From Cytidiella melzeri (taxonomy: Eukaryota > Basidiomycota > Agaricomycetes > Polyporales > Irpicaceae): 64,000 nucleotides of DNA. The stretch spans positions 1 to 64,000 of the forward strand of contig JABYQR010000178.1 in assembly GCA_022592445.1 (NCBI GenBank). Direction: 5' to 3'. Both the position numbers and the translations under genes were made by a program. Shown one piece after another: positions 10,085-20,474 of this stretch. Below the pieces are notes generated by a model. The model was not told the DNA's origin and did no database searches. It worked only from the letters and a program-made list of their open reading frames with translations. Every line of letters begins with the position of its first letter. Position 1 is the stretch's first letter.

Positions 10085-11771
10085 GTGACTTAGACGGCCT
10101 TCAAGACAGCCACCCTATCTCTTTTCTGGTAAAACTCTTTATACCTCTGCCAGCCTATCCTTCTGTTCACACTGCTTACACACTCATAAATGTTCCACAG
10201 TGTGTCATAGGTTAGTCTCGGTCCCAGACCCTCTGCACTCTGCCACATGCACTACCTTCCTGTTTGGGGGGCAGAGAACAAAAATCCAAGACAGGAAGCT
10301 AGCTGAGGGTCTGGTGTCTTTGGCCAATGTGGGTGTAGATGAACCCTCATGTGTTGAGTGTGCAATCAGCAACTTGTCCCTCACTGCTGTCACAATCCCA
10401 CTACTCCTTTACTCTTGTTCTTTGAAGCTTCCGATGTATGGCTGATGAATATTGGTGAAGCTTGTTGCTGTACTCAGGCCTTTCTGTTAATTTCATGCAA
10501 TAGAGTTGGGCTGCATGCCTAGGCAATTTCCAATTGTATCAGTGTTTTTCTCTCCCATTGTGTTTGCAAGCCAGCAGTAGTGCATCACACATTCTCTGGA
10601 ACAGCATGAAAGAGGATTGCACTGGTACAAGAGTGAAACTTACTTGAGGTCCTCTGGCCACTCACGGGGTACTGACCAAAACAGCTTGAGGAGCTTGCTG
10701 CTTGATGGTGTACTTGGAATTTTTCCCACTGTGGTATTGATAGAGCAGTGTCAGTGAGACACTGACACACCCCCTGGACACGAAGGGACCAGGCACAAAC
10801 ACGCGAGACCTTGAGGGAGGCAATTGTGTGGGTGAGTAGTAACCGGGAAGGGGGGGTGAATATGTGATGCAAGTGCATCCACGAGTTGTAGACTGCACTT
10901 GAACACAAACAAGAAGTGATGCAACCTGCAGCGCGGCAAAAAGCAGCCAGATGCAAGGAGATGTGCCATGTAGCAATGAGGCGTGAGGAGTGCAAGTAGT
11001 AGGTGAGGGCTGCACAACAACTAAAGAAGGGGATTGGGTATGTAGGGAAGTACAAGAAATGACAGTGATGCATGCCGAGGGGTTTATAAGGCGTGAAGTA
11101 AAGAACCCAAGAGGGTAATGGTGGGAAAAGCTCAAAGGTTGAGTGAAACAATGGAAAAAGGTTGCGAGGTATGAGAGGAAAGGAGAGAACACAGTGAGTT
11201 GCTGTTGCTGAGTAATAGAGAAATGTGGCTTTGAAACGCAAGGCAGTGAAAGGAACACAGTATAAACACAGTGGCCAAGAGAAGGTAAACAATGGCTTGA
11301 AAGGAGGACACAGTGGAAGAGGAACATGACACAGTGAAATAATGCAGTTGAATAAACGCAGTGAGGAGCACAAGAGAACTTGAGAACACAACGCAAATGA
11401 AATATATGCATAGCAAGTGAGCTCGAGATGCAAGATGCAAGGAGCAAACAGGCTTGAGATGCAAAATGCAAGGCTTGCAGAGGCAAACTCAAGGGGAAAA
11501 CACAGGGGGTGTTGAATTCTGAGCTACTTGAGATACAAACACGCTGTGTATGAATACTATTGCAAAAAGTCCACATCCAATTATAGGTCCGCGTGACAAT
11601 TGAGCGGATTGATGAAGAGAGAGAGAGGCTGCCTACACAGCTTGATGAGGTCTTGAACATTGCCAACAACCTCCCAGAGATCCCGTACGTGTGCCATTGT
11701 CAAATGTTTTAAGGCTTCTCATGCAGTTTAATCATAGTTGCAACAGGGTGACTGCCCCAAAGGCCATTCAA
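10085..11771. other. Interior of the MULE, no transposase seen
   Basis: The plus strand is purine-rich from about 10,800 to 11,520, which by itself removes stop codons from the minus strand and creates overlapping long frames (282 and 335 residues) rich in Ser, Leu, Cys and His. I see no MULE transposase or zinc-knuckle motif in them. Near 11,590-11,685 the plus strand has an exon-like stretch (IERIDEERERLPTQLDEV) bounded by an AG and a GTACGT donor, possibly a captured gene piece. Confidence 0.5.
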
Positions 11772-12177
11772 GTAACCATGATACACTATGATACATGTGT
11801 GAGTGTGTGAGCAGTGCAAACAGAAGAAACAGAGCCTGACAGAGGCATAAATAGAGCTTTACTGGAAAAGGGGAATTGGAAGATTTACAATGCCATCAGT
11901 GAGTTTTGTACACTATGTAACAGTCTTATATACCAAACTATGTACTCTCTTATATACTAAAATATGTACCCTCTTATTTATATTTACTGTGCCATGTAAT
12001 TGCCTAAGATTACCAGGTGTACTAGCTATTGATGAGCTCACAAATTGCCCAAGTCCCCCGCCAAGCTCTCGGTGTGCCGCCATCAGCCCGCGCCTAGCGG
12101 AGTTTCATTAGTGCTGACAATTGGGTGGGAGATTAACGTCAAGTCTACCTTTTGCTGCCGCCTTCCAATATCTATTG

Positions 12178-12205
12178 AAAAAAAAAAAAAAAAAAAAAAA
12201 AAAAA
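12178..12205 (+). repeat. Homopolymer A run, 28 bases
   Basis: About 28 A bases lie just outside the right MULE target duplication, between the element and the wall-protein gene. Confidence 0.9.
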
Positions 12206-12483
12206 CAATCGAACCCGCGCGAGAGAGAGACGCTCCGGTCACGTTACCGCGCAGAGATGAAGCGCTCATATTCGGAGGGCTGCGCGAGAGGTTGACAACA
12301 CTCACCACATCATCGCGGCTAGCTACTTTCGACGATGCCGCAAACTCATCTGCTCTATATAAAGTCGGGGATGCTGGAGGGATGAGTTGGCAGACTGGTT
12401 CTTATCACTCATCCTCCACCCTCCACCCCGTTCTCTGCGGCACTGGTTGCATCGTCTTCGTCTTCTTCACTGCTTTTCTGGTC

Positions 12484-13348
12484 ATGCATTCTACTTCTAC
12501 TACCCTCTGCTGCTGGCTCGGTATCCTCTTCGCAGTCTCTCGAGCCTCTGCAATGTCCATGGCAAAGTCTAGTGACTTTTCGGGGTCGAAGCTCAGTGTT
12601 GGTTGGCGTCGTTACATCAGTGACGGTTCAGAAGATAATAGTCTCTTCCTCGCCGACCCCAATACCTTGATCGTCCCCGAAGATCGCGACTCGCTTGAAC
12701 CTCCTTCTTCGTCTTATTCTTATGCGCAATCTTGGTCTGCCAGTCAGCTCACTACGAGGGACGTTTGGGATCCAAAGATCCTCACCCCCGGCACTTTGAC
12801 AGTGTGGAAACGAGGGTCGACGGTCACTGTTACCTGGTCAGTATCGTACAATTTTTTTAGGATGAACAGCAATAGCATGGTCTGACCGATTGAATTTTTT
12901 TTCTTTCTTTCTTTCTTTTCTTCTCTGCATACTAGGGACACGAGCAACGCTCCGCAACATCCTACGAACACGCAGGGTACTATCTACCTTGGGCACGTAC
13001 AAACCGGAGAGACGAACGAACACCTAGACACAGGTGAGTCATTATTATTAGTCGTTTCGCGCTGTGCTGTTTAGTCACGGTGAAGTGAACGGCTCTCGCT
13101 GACACTCATGACGATTTAAAAGCCCATCCTCTGGCACAAGGTTTTAGCCTTGCCGAGGGCACCGTTCAAGTTCAAGTTCCCTCGGATGTCAGCCCTGGGG
13201 CTGACTATATCATCGTCCGTCAGTGTCTTTTTTTTCCGTGTTTTTTTCTTTTCTTTCTCATTTTTTTTCTTTGTACTAATGCTGCTGTTGGGATATTATA
13301 GTCATGGGAGATTCTGGAAATCGAAGCCCGACGTTTAGAATCGAATGA
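12484..13348 (+). CDS. Secreted KRE9/KNH-like wall-associated protein
   Basis: The gene has four exons (12,484-12,836; 12,936-13,033; 13,123-13,218; 13,302-13,348) that sum to exactly 198 codons including TGA, with GT-AG borders throughout. The product of 197 residues starts with a likely signal peptide (MHSTSTTLCCWLGILFAVSRASA). The rest matches the KRE9/KNH domain pattern of basidiomycete secreted proteins: WDPKILTPG, then TVWKRGSTVTVTWDTS, then EHLDTAHPLAQGFSL, then DVSPGADYII and GDSGNRSPTF near the C-terminus. The family is linked to cell-wall beta-glucan assembly in yeast and is often GPI-anchored with a Ser/Thr tail; this copy ends right after the domain and has no anchor. The MULE sits 340 bases upstream and may affect its promoter. 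The exact function is inferred. Confidence 0.85.
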
Positions 13349-15174
13349 AAAGTTGGAAGGGTGTCCGCTGGTATTTTTATCTGCTTGGCTCGGTCGCGCT
13401 GTGCACCAATGTCGGACTTTTTCGTGTTGTTCAATCTATCATGCTGTTTGTTTTCTCAACGCCCTTTTTTTATCCTTGAGAGATCGTGTTGCTGCATTGA
13501 CCGATTTTTTTTTTCAGTGGTGAGATTCAGCTCAAGGGGTACTCGACCTGTGCTCACTAGGGTCATATGGAACGAGATGCACTCGGAAGAAATACATCGA
13601 GGTACCCGATGGTCATGCCCAGTGAAGAGAGGCTGATGCAACACATTCGCTCTTCTGCTTCTATGTGCGTGCACGTCCTGTACATCTTCGCAGACTCAGC
13701 GGATGGCGTGGACCCCATTGCATGGTATGTACCGCACTACATGTATCTGTCGTCGAAATGGTACTGAACATACTCCAAGAGTATCCCTGTGAGTCTTATA
13801 GCTAGTAAGTTTGATTTTTGAGTCTAACGTGTGCTGAGCTCCATGTGTGCCGTCCATTAGCAACTCACGGCTCTTTGCGAGGTATGTCATGACTAATAGT
13901 CAGTATACCGTACTCAAAGGTGATTTTGTCATTGGTGTAAGCGCAATGAGTGCCAACTCAGTTTTTTTGTCAGGAGTATCTGGATTTGTGAGTGCAATGT
14001 TTGTTTTTTCACACCACCAGTCAACTCGTGCGTCAGTGCTTTCAATGTGTCCTCCACCATCTGACCTGTGAATGTTTAAATTTCCCCCATTTGAACCTGA
14101 GGAGATCCATGCAGAACGTAAGACGCCGGAACCAATTCTTCGTGAAGTCGCTGCGAACGGGACACATATCTCACCAACTCAACCACTCCACACAACATTG
14201 CATCCGTGTACACTTCAATTGATTTCACATGCGATGGCTTTTCTGACTCTCCATTAATATAAGCGTACGTCTCTCTTTCCTATCTGCTCGCTCGTCAGTC
14301 CGTTTGCTAATGTGCTGGACTGGGGCTGTGGCAAGCAGCAGTCTTTAGCAGAAGAAAGTGGGAAGCCCAAATGTTCACTTTGCGCACCCTTTTGCGAAGG
14401 TCTCCGTAATCAAGCAGTGGTCATGGGTCAAAATCACATGTCACAACATGGAGTATGTTTTGTCTGATGCGATGTCAGAATTAGAAGACTCGTGCCCATC
14501 GGCAGCGCCTCCGCTGATAAGTTACACTCACAAGCCATGTCTCATTTACTGTACCGCTCGTGTCCTCAAGCATTTAGGCAGATACCGGATGTCTCTGCAC
14601 CTTCACTATTTGTGTTTAACCACAAAAAAGCTCGTAATATAAGTGAAGTATGTTTCGAGTTGTCCCGCAATTTTCCATCGTGCGAAAAACGAACGTCGGT
14701 GTCTTTCTTGTTTGAGGATCATCGAGATTGCATGTTTCAAAGTCCGCGATCAGATGGAAACACCGTCGCCGTCGATCCCAACACGCTGCTTCATCCAAAG
14801 ATCTTAACCTTCGTTTTGCTCAATAATAACAAAAACCGGCAATGCTCGGTAGGGCCCATTTCCACTCCTCAAATTCATGAAATTGACACGAAATAATAGC
14901 TCACAAGCTGACTTGTGTTCGAATAGCGTTGCCGGTACAACACTGTTTGCACGAATGAGCTTTCGTGCAGCGGAGCGTAACATGGGAGGAGAACTTCCAG
15001 GTGTCACTGTATCAGATACAAGTTCCCATGCCATTTATCACTTTTTTTTTTTTACATGTGGTTTCACCACTAGCGTCCGAGTCTCGCTCTGCTCTCATTT
15101 ATCATACAAGTACCGCTCGAGCTCCTCCGTTTTGCGCAAAACTTGGACCCTGCTAGACAACTGGGCTACCAGAC
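13349..15174. other. 1.8-kb intergenic region, no gene recognised
   Basis: Several short frames of 60-130 residues exist on both strands, but none shows a family motif or a consistent chain of exons. The region contains T runs and lies between the wall-protein gene and a P450. A fast-evolving small gene or a noncoding transcript cannot be excluded. Confidence 0.4.
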
Positions 15175-17568
15175 ATGGCTTTGCGTGATCTGGCCCCCAG
15201 TTTGGCTTTGCGAGACGTGCTCGCCGTCCACGCAGGAACAAGCCTGGTGAGTGTTGTACCAACATATGCTTCGTATAATACGCTGCGACTGACTATCCAC
15301 AAAAAGATCACGCACTACATCTTCAAACGTTGGGAACCCACAAACCTCAAACTAATCGCCTCTCTACTCCTCATCCCCCCAGTTCCACTAGCCTTTCTTC
15401 TACTCCCACATGCGACGTCTTTGGCACTCGCACTCGTAGCGTCGAACTGTCTCTTCCTTGGAACGCTAGTAGCGTCCATACTCGCCTACAGACTGTCCCC
15501 GTTCCATCCTCTCGCAAGCTATCCTGGCCCGGTAATGTGCAGAGTCTCCAAGTTGTGGATGGTGTGGGTGACGAGGGGAGGATCGCAGCACCTGTGGTAT
15601 CAGCGTCTTCACCAAACATATGGCGATGCGATTCGAGTCGGTACGCAGCCTCCTCGTCACAATCTCTCCTGACATGACCGGGGCGGGTTTACATACAGAA
15701 CTGACTCTTGCGATTTTCCTTATATTAGGTCCCAACGAGTTGTCGTTCCGAGATCCGTCCATTTTGACAGCTTTCATGGGTACAACAGGCCTTCCCAAAG
15801 GACCAGGTGAGTTTGAGTTTTACGTGTGATTTTTTCATACATACATACACGTGTGTTTTTTCAATCTAATCTCAACATTGCGCGTATGCGTTAATTAGGT
15901 CGCTCGGCACAAGGAATGTATCCCCCAGTTCGATCGCTCATCATGCAACGTGACCCTGTCGAACATCTCCGTCGTAGGAAGCCGTGGAACCGCGCATTCA
16001 ACATGACAGCCTTGAAAGAGTATCAACCCAGAATCGCACAACGCGCCACCCAGCTCGTCGACAGGTTGGCACACCAAAAGGGGACGGTAGTAGACCTCGC
16101 ACTGTGGATTAGCTGGTTCGCGTTTGATTTCATGGGCGACTTGGCGTAAGCCCCTTTTTTCCATGTTACTCGTATAACTGCAGTTATAAAACAATAGCTT
16201 TTATTGCAGATTTGGAGGTGGAGGTACGATGTTGCAAAGAGGAGACGGAGACGCTTTGTGGAGGACACTCAAGGACGGACTAGCGTGCGTTTATCATCGT
16301 TGTGACACACACAACCCGTGACTTCGCTTGCTCATCTCATCGTGTGTTGTTGCAGCGTTACCACACTATTCGAACAGCTTCCCTGGCTACCTTACATCTT
16401 GAAAACCATTCCACCACTCCAAGCCCGTGCATCACGTATGCGAGCTCTCGGTATCAACCGTGCCATAACCCGATTCGAACAAGGCGGGCAACTAAAGGAC
16501 GTGTTTTATTACCTGGTAAGTCCAAGTCAAGTCAAAAAAAAAAATAACCCACATCATGAACCACTGCTCAACTGCTTTTTTTTTTTTGTTTAACTCTGGT
16601 TCGTCAGAACAACGAAGACGGCGCACAAAAAGAAAACCCTCCGAAACCCGTAGTGATCTCTGACGGCTTCCTCGTGCTCATCGCTGGCTCTGATACAACA
16701 GCCACCGTACTAGCATCCCTGTTCTGGTGCCTGCTAACCCATCCAGACGTGTACAAACGGCTTCGAGACGAAGTAGACACGTTTTATCCTCCAGAAGAAG
16801 ACTCTACCAGTCCTCGACATCATAGCCAGATGGTGTACCTCGAAGCAGTCATGTGCGTTTTTTTCCCATCCCATCTCGCTCAGACTGATCCGCTAAGAAC
16901 ACTTTTTTTTTGGTTTTTTTCGGGGGTTTTTGTGGTTTTTGGGTGTGTCCGTAGAAACGAAGCTTTGAGATTGTTCCCTCCCGTCCCAAGCGGCAGTCAG
17001 CGTGCGCCACTCGTTGGCGGAGGGGACAGAGCAATCGGGCCATAGTGAGTTTATTTTTACTTATTCTTTAGCCTGGTCATATATATATATATATATCACG
17101 CCTCGATGACGAGACACTGACCCGAACGAACGTGTTTTTCCCAAAAGTTACATACCGGAGGGTACGAGCGCTCGGATGCACACGCTGTCGATGCACCGCG
17201 ACCCTCGCAACTTTTCGTACCCCGAGTCGTTTTGGCCTGAACGTTGGCTCATCGCCGACGGCCTTGCCAGTGTGGAACAGTCAAACTCAAACTCAAACTC
17301 AAACTCAAAGCAAGAAGGAGGAGAAGAAGAAGGATTCGTACACAACAGTACAGCGTTCATCCCCTTCTCGTTCGGACCCGCGAACTGCGTCGGCAAACCA
17401 CTCGCGATGCAGGAAATGCGCATGGTGGTGTGTCACGTCATGCAAAAACTCGATTTGCAGCTCGACGACGGTGATGGGTGGGATCCGAAGGAGTTTGAGA
17501 GGAGTTACAAGGAGTATACTGTTGCTGAGGTTGGCAGGTTGCCTGTTCGCGTACAGCCTAGGAAGTAA
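15175..17568 (+). CDS. Cytochrome P450 monooxygenase, intact, nine exons
   Basis: Nine exons (15,175-15,246; 15,307-15,640; 15,729-15,806; 15,899-16,145; 16,210-16,284; 16,356-16,515; 16,608-16,852; 16,955-17,044; 17,148-17,568) sum to 574 codons including TAA. The 573-residue product has hydrophobic N-terminal segments (ER anchor), the proline-rich LSPFHPLASYPGP hinge, the I-helix AGSDTTA, the K-helix EALR, FWPERW and the heme loop PFSFGPANCVGKPLA with its Cys ligand. It resembles fungal P450s annotated as tryprostatin-B 6-hydroxylase-like or 'high nitrogen upregulated'. An in-frame hexanucleotide repeat encodes Ser-Asn repeats between FWPERW and the heme loop. A paralogue lies at 35,222-37,399. 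The substrate cannot be told from sequence. Confidence 0.93.
17281..17310 (+). repeat. In-frame TCAAAC hexanucleotide repeat in P450 exon 9
   Basis: The unit TCAAAC is repeated about five times and encodes alternating Ser-Asn residues. Because the unit is six bases, length changes keep the frame. The paralogue at 35,222 lacks this insert. Confidence 0.9.
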
Positions 17569-18149
17569 AGGCGTATGTGTGTGTGTGTGTGTGTGTTTTG
17601 TTTGCTTTGCTTTGGGAGTGAGGCGGGATTCGAGGGGTTGGGGTTTTATTGGTTAATCTTATTTGGCTACGAGATCCCTGATACACCATAGATTATTGAA
17701 CTTCTAGCTACGTGCTGAGCATGTAGGGCACAATTCAAGGAAACGGGTGGCAGCCTTTGACAATTTTGCTCGTATGTCCGAGTAAAGAGTTGCGATCGTT
17801 TAAGGTTCAGCTTGGGGAGACCTCCGCGACGAAAGCTCGTAATTTCCAAGTAGTAGAGGTTTATATTGTTATGCGCTGTTCGTGAGCGCAGTTAAAAAGC
17901 CAAGAGATTGTGTTATCTGATAAGATGACTAATTCTTGGTCTACAAACATAGCCTCGACTCGACTCGTCTTCCGCCTCTACCCCGGCCACAAGCCAAACC
18001 AGGCCCCTCCCCACCACCCATCACCTCAGGCCTCAGGCCCCAACCCTCCTTTTTTTTGACACATATACAAATATAACCCATTCTCTAGTCCTCCACCCCC
18101 TTCACTCTTCTCCCTCAACGACCCCTCCAGAGTGACGTTCACTGGCACC
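17569..18149. other. Intergenic between P450 and heme oxygenase
   Basis: The stretch holds a GT dinucleotide run just after the P450 stop (about 17,573-17,594) and pyrimidine-rich sequence at 17,950-18,130, typical of a fungal promoter and 5' leader. No gene was seen. Confidence 0.5.
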
Positions 18150-18348
18150 ATGGCGATACTAGCCACAGAGGAAAAAGTCGACTTTTCTAAAGACGTTGCG
18201 ACGCTGTTGCGGACTGGCACCGCAGCTGCGCACGACAAAGCTGAGAACAGCGAGGGTGCGGGGTGGCTTGTACGTGGTGAGCTCGATAGGGAGGAATATG
18301 TGCGGTTCTTGATGATGCTGTACCACGTATACGAGTGCGTCTCTGTCT

Positions 18349-18403
<55 letters not shown>

Positions 18404-18934
18404 CGACTACCTACAAACCGTGTCGCTGATGCCGCTCTATGTAGACATCTCGAAACCGCCCTAGAGAAATACTCTACACACCCCGTCCTCGCGCCCACAT
18501 ACAACCCGACACTCTTCGCCCGCACCGCCGCGCTGTCATCTGACATCTCCCACTTCCTGCAACTACCAGAATCATCTTGGCTATCACATCCTATCCACAC
18601 CTCCTTGGAGGCTTCTCCGCCCGAAGCCTTCACAGCGTACACAGCCCGGATCAGATACCTTGCCGACACCAACCCGGCTGGATTGCTCGCACACGCGTAC
18701 GTCAGGTATCTTGGAGACCTGAGCGGAGGACAGTTCATCAAACGTCGAATCATCAAAGCGTATAACCTGGACGACGACGACGACAATCACAGTGGACGGG
18801 GTGTGGCATTTTACGAGTTTGGAAAGCTCGGAGGTGAGGCGGGTGTTGCGACTATTGGGGACATTAAGAAAGTGAAGGAATGGTTCAGGAAGGGAATGTG
18901 TGAAGGTGTTGGTGAAGATGAGGCTTGTAAAGGT

Positions 18935-18965
<31 letters not shown>

Positions 18966-19460
18966 CTTTTTTCCTTGCTTGTCGGCATCTCTCTGCCCGA
19001 CGACGGTTTGGAGACTGATGATCTACTACGCATATATGTAGCTATGATATTGGACGAGGCAAATGTCGCTTTTGAGTTGAACACTGGACTTTTCACCACC
19101 CTTCGCCCGCCCTCCCGGTTACCCTCATCTTCTGTAACACCAGACATTCCATTCCTAGGCGACCCAACCTCTCCCGTTGTCTCTCCTACTCCCTCGCCAG
19201 CGCCGATCTTTGTCACACCAGGCCCCTCTCCATTGCAGCTTTTAGAAAAGTCAAAGGAGGACTCGCCGGTAGAGGAGAAGGGGACAATCCCTTTCTCTTC
19301 CTTCATTGCCTTTATCCTCGCGCTTTGTGTCGCGCATTTTGCCCTTACCACAGGTGGGTTCACAGGAGACAGCGGATGGGCAAAGTTGGAGAGCTTGTTC
19401 CAGTGGATGACCAGTACTCTTTTCGGTGCCACTCCGTCTCCGTCTTCGTCGTCCCAGTAA
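18150..19460 (+). CDS. HMX1: Heme oxygenase, membrane-anchored
   Basis: The enzyme cleaves heme to biliverdin, CO and iron. Three exons (18,150-18,334; 18,445-18,932; 19,042-19,460) sum to 364 codons including TAA, giving 363 residues. The N-terminal GTAAAHDKAE segment carries the proximal His region and YVRYLGDLSGGQ is the family signature. After a low-complexity Pro/Ser linker the C-terminus has one hydrophobic segment (IPFSSFIAFILALCVAHFAL), as expected for an ER tail-anchored heme oxygenase. Start choice: ATG at 18,150; an in-frame ATG at 18,132 would add only six residues. Intron 1 carries a long CT run and intron 2 a long T run. The gene symbol follows yeast usage. Confidence 0.93.
18356..18400 (+). 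repeat. CT dinucleotide microsatellite in heme oxygenase intron 1
   Basis: About 22 uninterrupted CT units lie 20 bases after the intron 1 donor. They add to the pyrimidine content of the intron and are likely to vary in length. Confidence 0.9.
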
Positions 19461-19682
19461 TGAACAGACGGCGGTTTCTTTGGTTTGTTCGTATATTGGT
19501 ATATAGTATTATCAACATGTAAATGTTGTGCCTTGTGGGGCTTAGACTATGCTTCGTAATAGTCCATCAATCTTAAATTATGCGCGGGTCGGATACCGCG
19601 GACTATCTCATTTAGATGGAAATTTCAATTATTGGGTTTGTTACTTGATCTCTTACGCCGTTCCCTCCAGAGCTGACTGAAC

Positions 19683-20282
19683 ATGCTGTTCTGTCCGAGT
19701 TGTGCGAACCTCTTGATCATCTCGACAGAGACAGGGTACAACAAATGGGCTTGCAACACCTGCGCCTACGAGTTCCCAATCACAAAACAGGTCAGTCGGT
19801 GGTCGTCCCAAGTGCCAAAAAAACAATACCCGTTCTGATGGTTGAGTTACTCTGTAGATGACCTCGCGCACCAGGCTCAAGCGGAAAGAGGTAGACGACG
19901 TACTCGGAGGGGATGATATGTGGAAGCACGCAGATTCGACTGCAGGTATAATGCTGCTACCCTTGTTCGAACTGGATATATGGGTCATTCACTCATTGCT
20001 GAAATTGAACAAACTGTGCGTTTAGCGACTTGCCCCAAGTGTGATCACGGAAGAGCGTATTTCTACATGCTGCAAATTCGATCTGCGGATGAACCTATGA
20101 CTACTTGTATGTTTTCTTTCTGTCATTTGTTGTCTTTGGAATTCTCTGTCTCTGAATGCCACGCTATTGTTTTTAGTCTACAGGTGATGTCAACTTGCAA
20201 TCAGCGGCAATAACCATGGTGAGCTGATACCGAGACTCGGTATAGATGTGCGGGGTGCACACATCAGTGGCGAGAAAATTAA
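19683..20282 (+). CDS. RPC11: DNA-directed RNA polymerase III subunit C11 (RPC10/POLR3K type)
   Basis: This small subunit takes part in Pol III transcript cleavage and termination. Five exons (19,683-19,790; 19,858-19,945; 20,026-20,106; 20,177-20,183; 20,246-20,282) sum to 107 codons including TAA, giving 106 residues, close to the usual 108-110. The N-terminal zinc ribbon shows CPSCANLL and CNTCAYEF. The conserved KEVDDVLGG and DSTA motifs follow, then the TFIIS-like ribbon CPKCDHGRAYF, RSADEPMTT and C-terminal FYRCAGCTHQWREN. RSADE contains the acidic catalytic pair typical of the family. Exon 4 is only 7 nt long but is needed to rebuild the conserved FYRC. The convergent carboxypeptidase gene ends about 190 bases downstream. 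Confidence 0.93.
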
Positions 20283-20474
20283 CTCAAGTGAACCATCGCT
20301 GCTCTGTATTATGTGTACGTGCTCTCTATATGCGTGTCTATCGACCTGAAAAATCAGCTAACTATACAGTGCTTCTATAGAACTAGTCCGATTGTATGAT
20401 ATGCATAATGTGATCCCCAATCCACGTTCAGTCCACCCACATCACTCCTCTCTATCCAAACACACATGACAAAA

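Larger units (their letters stand above)
9645..12144. mobile_element. Mutator-like element (MULE), 2,500 bp, long TIRs, 9-bp TSD
   Basis: The element starts ACTTGACGTT and ends AACGTCAAGT. The terminal inverted repeats are about 370 bases and nearly identical: left arm 9,645-10,084, including an extra 66-bp duplication, and right arm 11,772-12,144. The flanks carry a perfect 9-bp direct duplication, CTACCTTTT, at 9,636-9,644 and 12,145-12,153. Long TIRs with 9-bp duplications are diagnostic of Mutator-like elements. The 1.7-kb interior has no transposase motif that I recognise, so it is probably non-autonomous. Identical arms and duplications imply recent movement. The right flank is the upstream region of the secreted wall-protein gene. 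Confidence 0.9.

Noticed and set aside
10585..11669. Two overlapping minus-strand open frames of 282 and 335 residues inside the MULE
   Set aside because: They overlap in different frames, are of low complexity (Ser, Leu, Cys, His) and arise from a purine-rich plus strand that lacks stop codons on the other strand. No transposase motif is seen.
12206..12290. B-box-like GGTTCGATT on the minus strand next to the A run, possible tRNA
   Set aside because: The T-stem cannot pair and no D-arm or acceptor stem is found.
20177..20220. RPC11 seemed broken by two one-base insertions after FYR
   Set aside because: An intron from 20,184 to 20,245 joins a 7-nt exon to CAGCTHQWREN, restores the zinc ribbon and gives a whole number of codons, so no lesion is needed.
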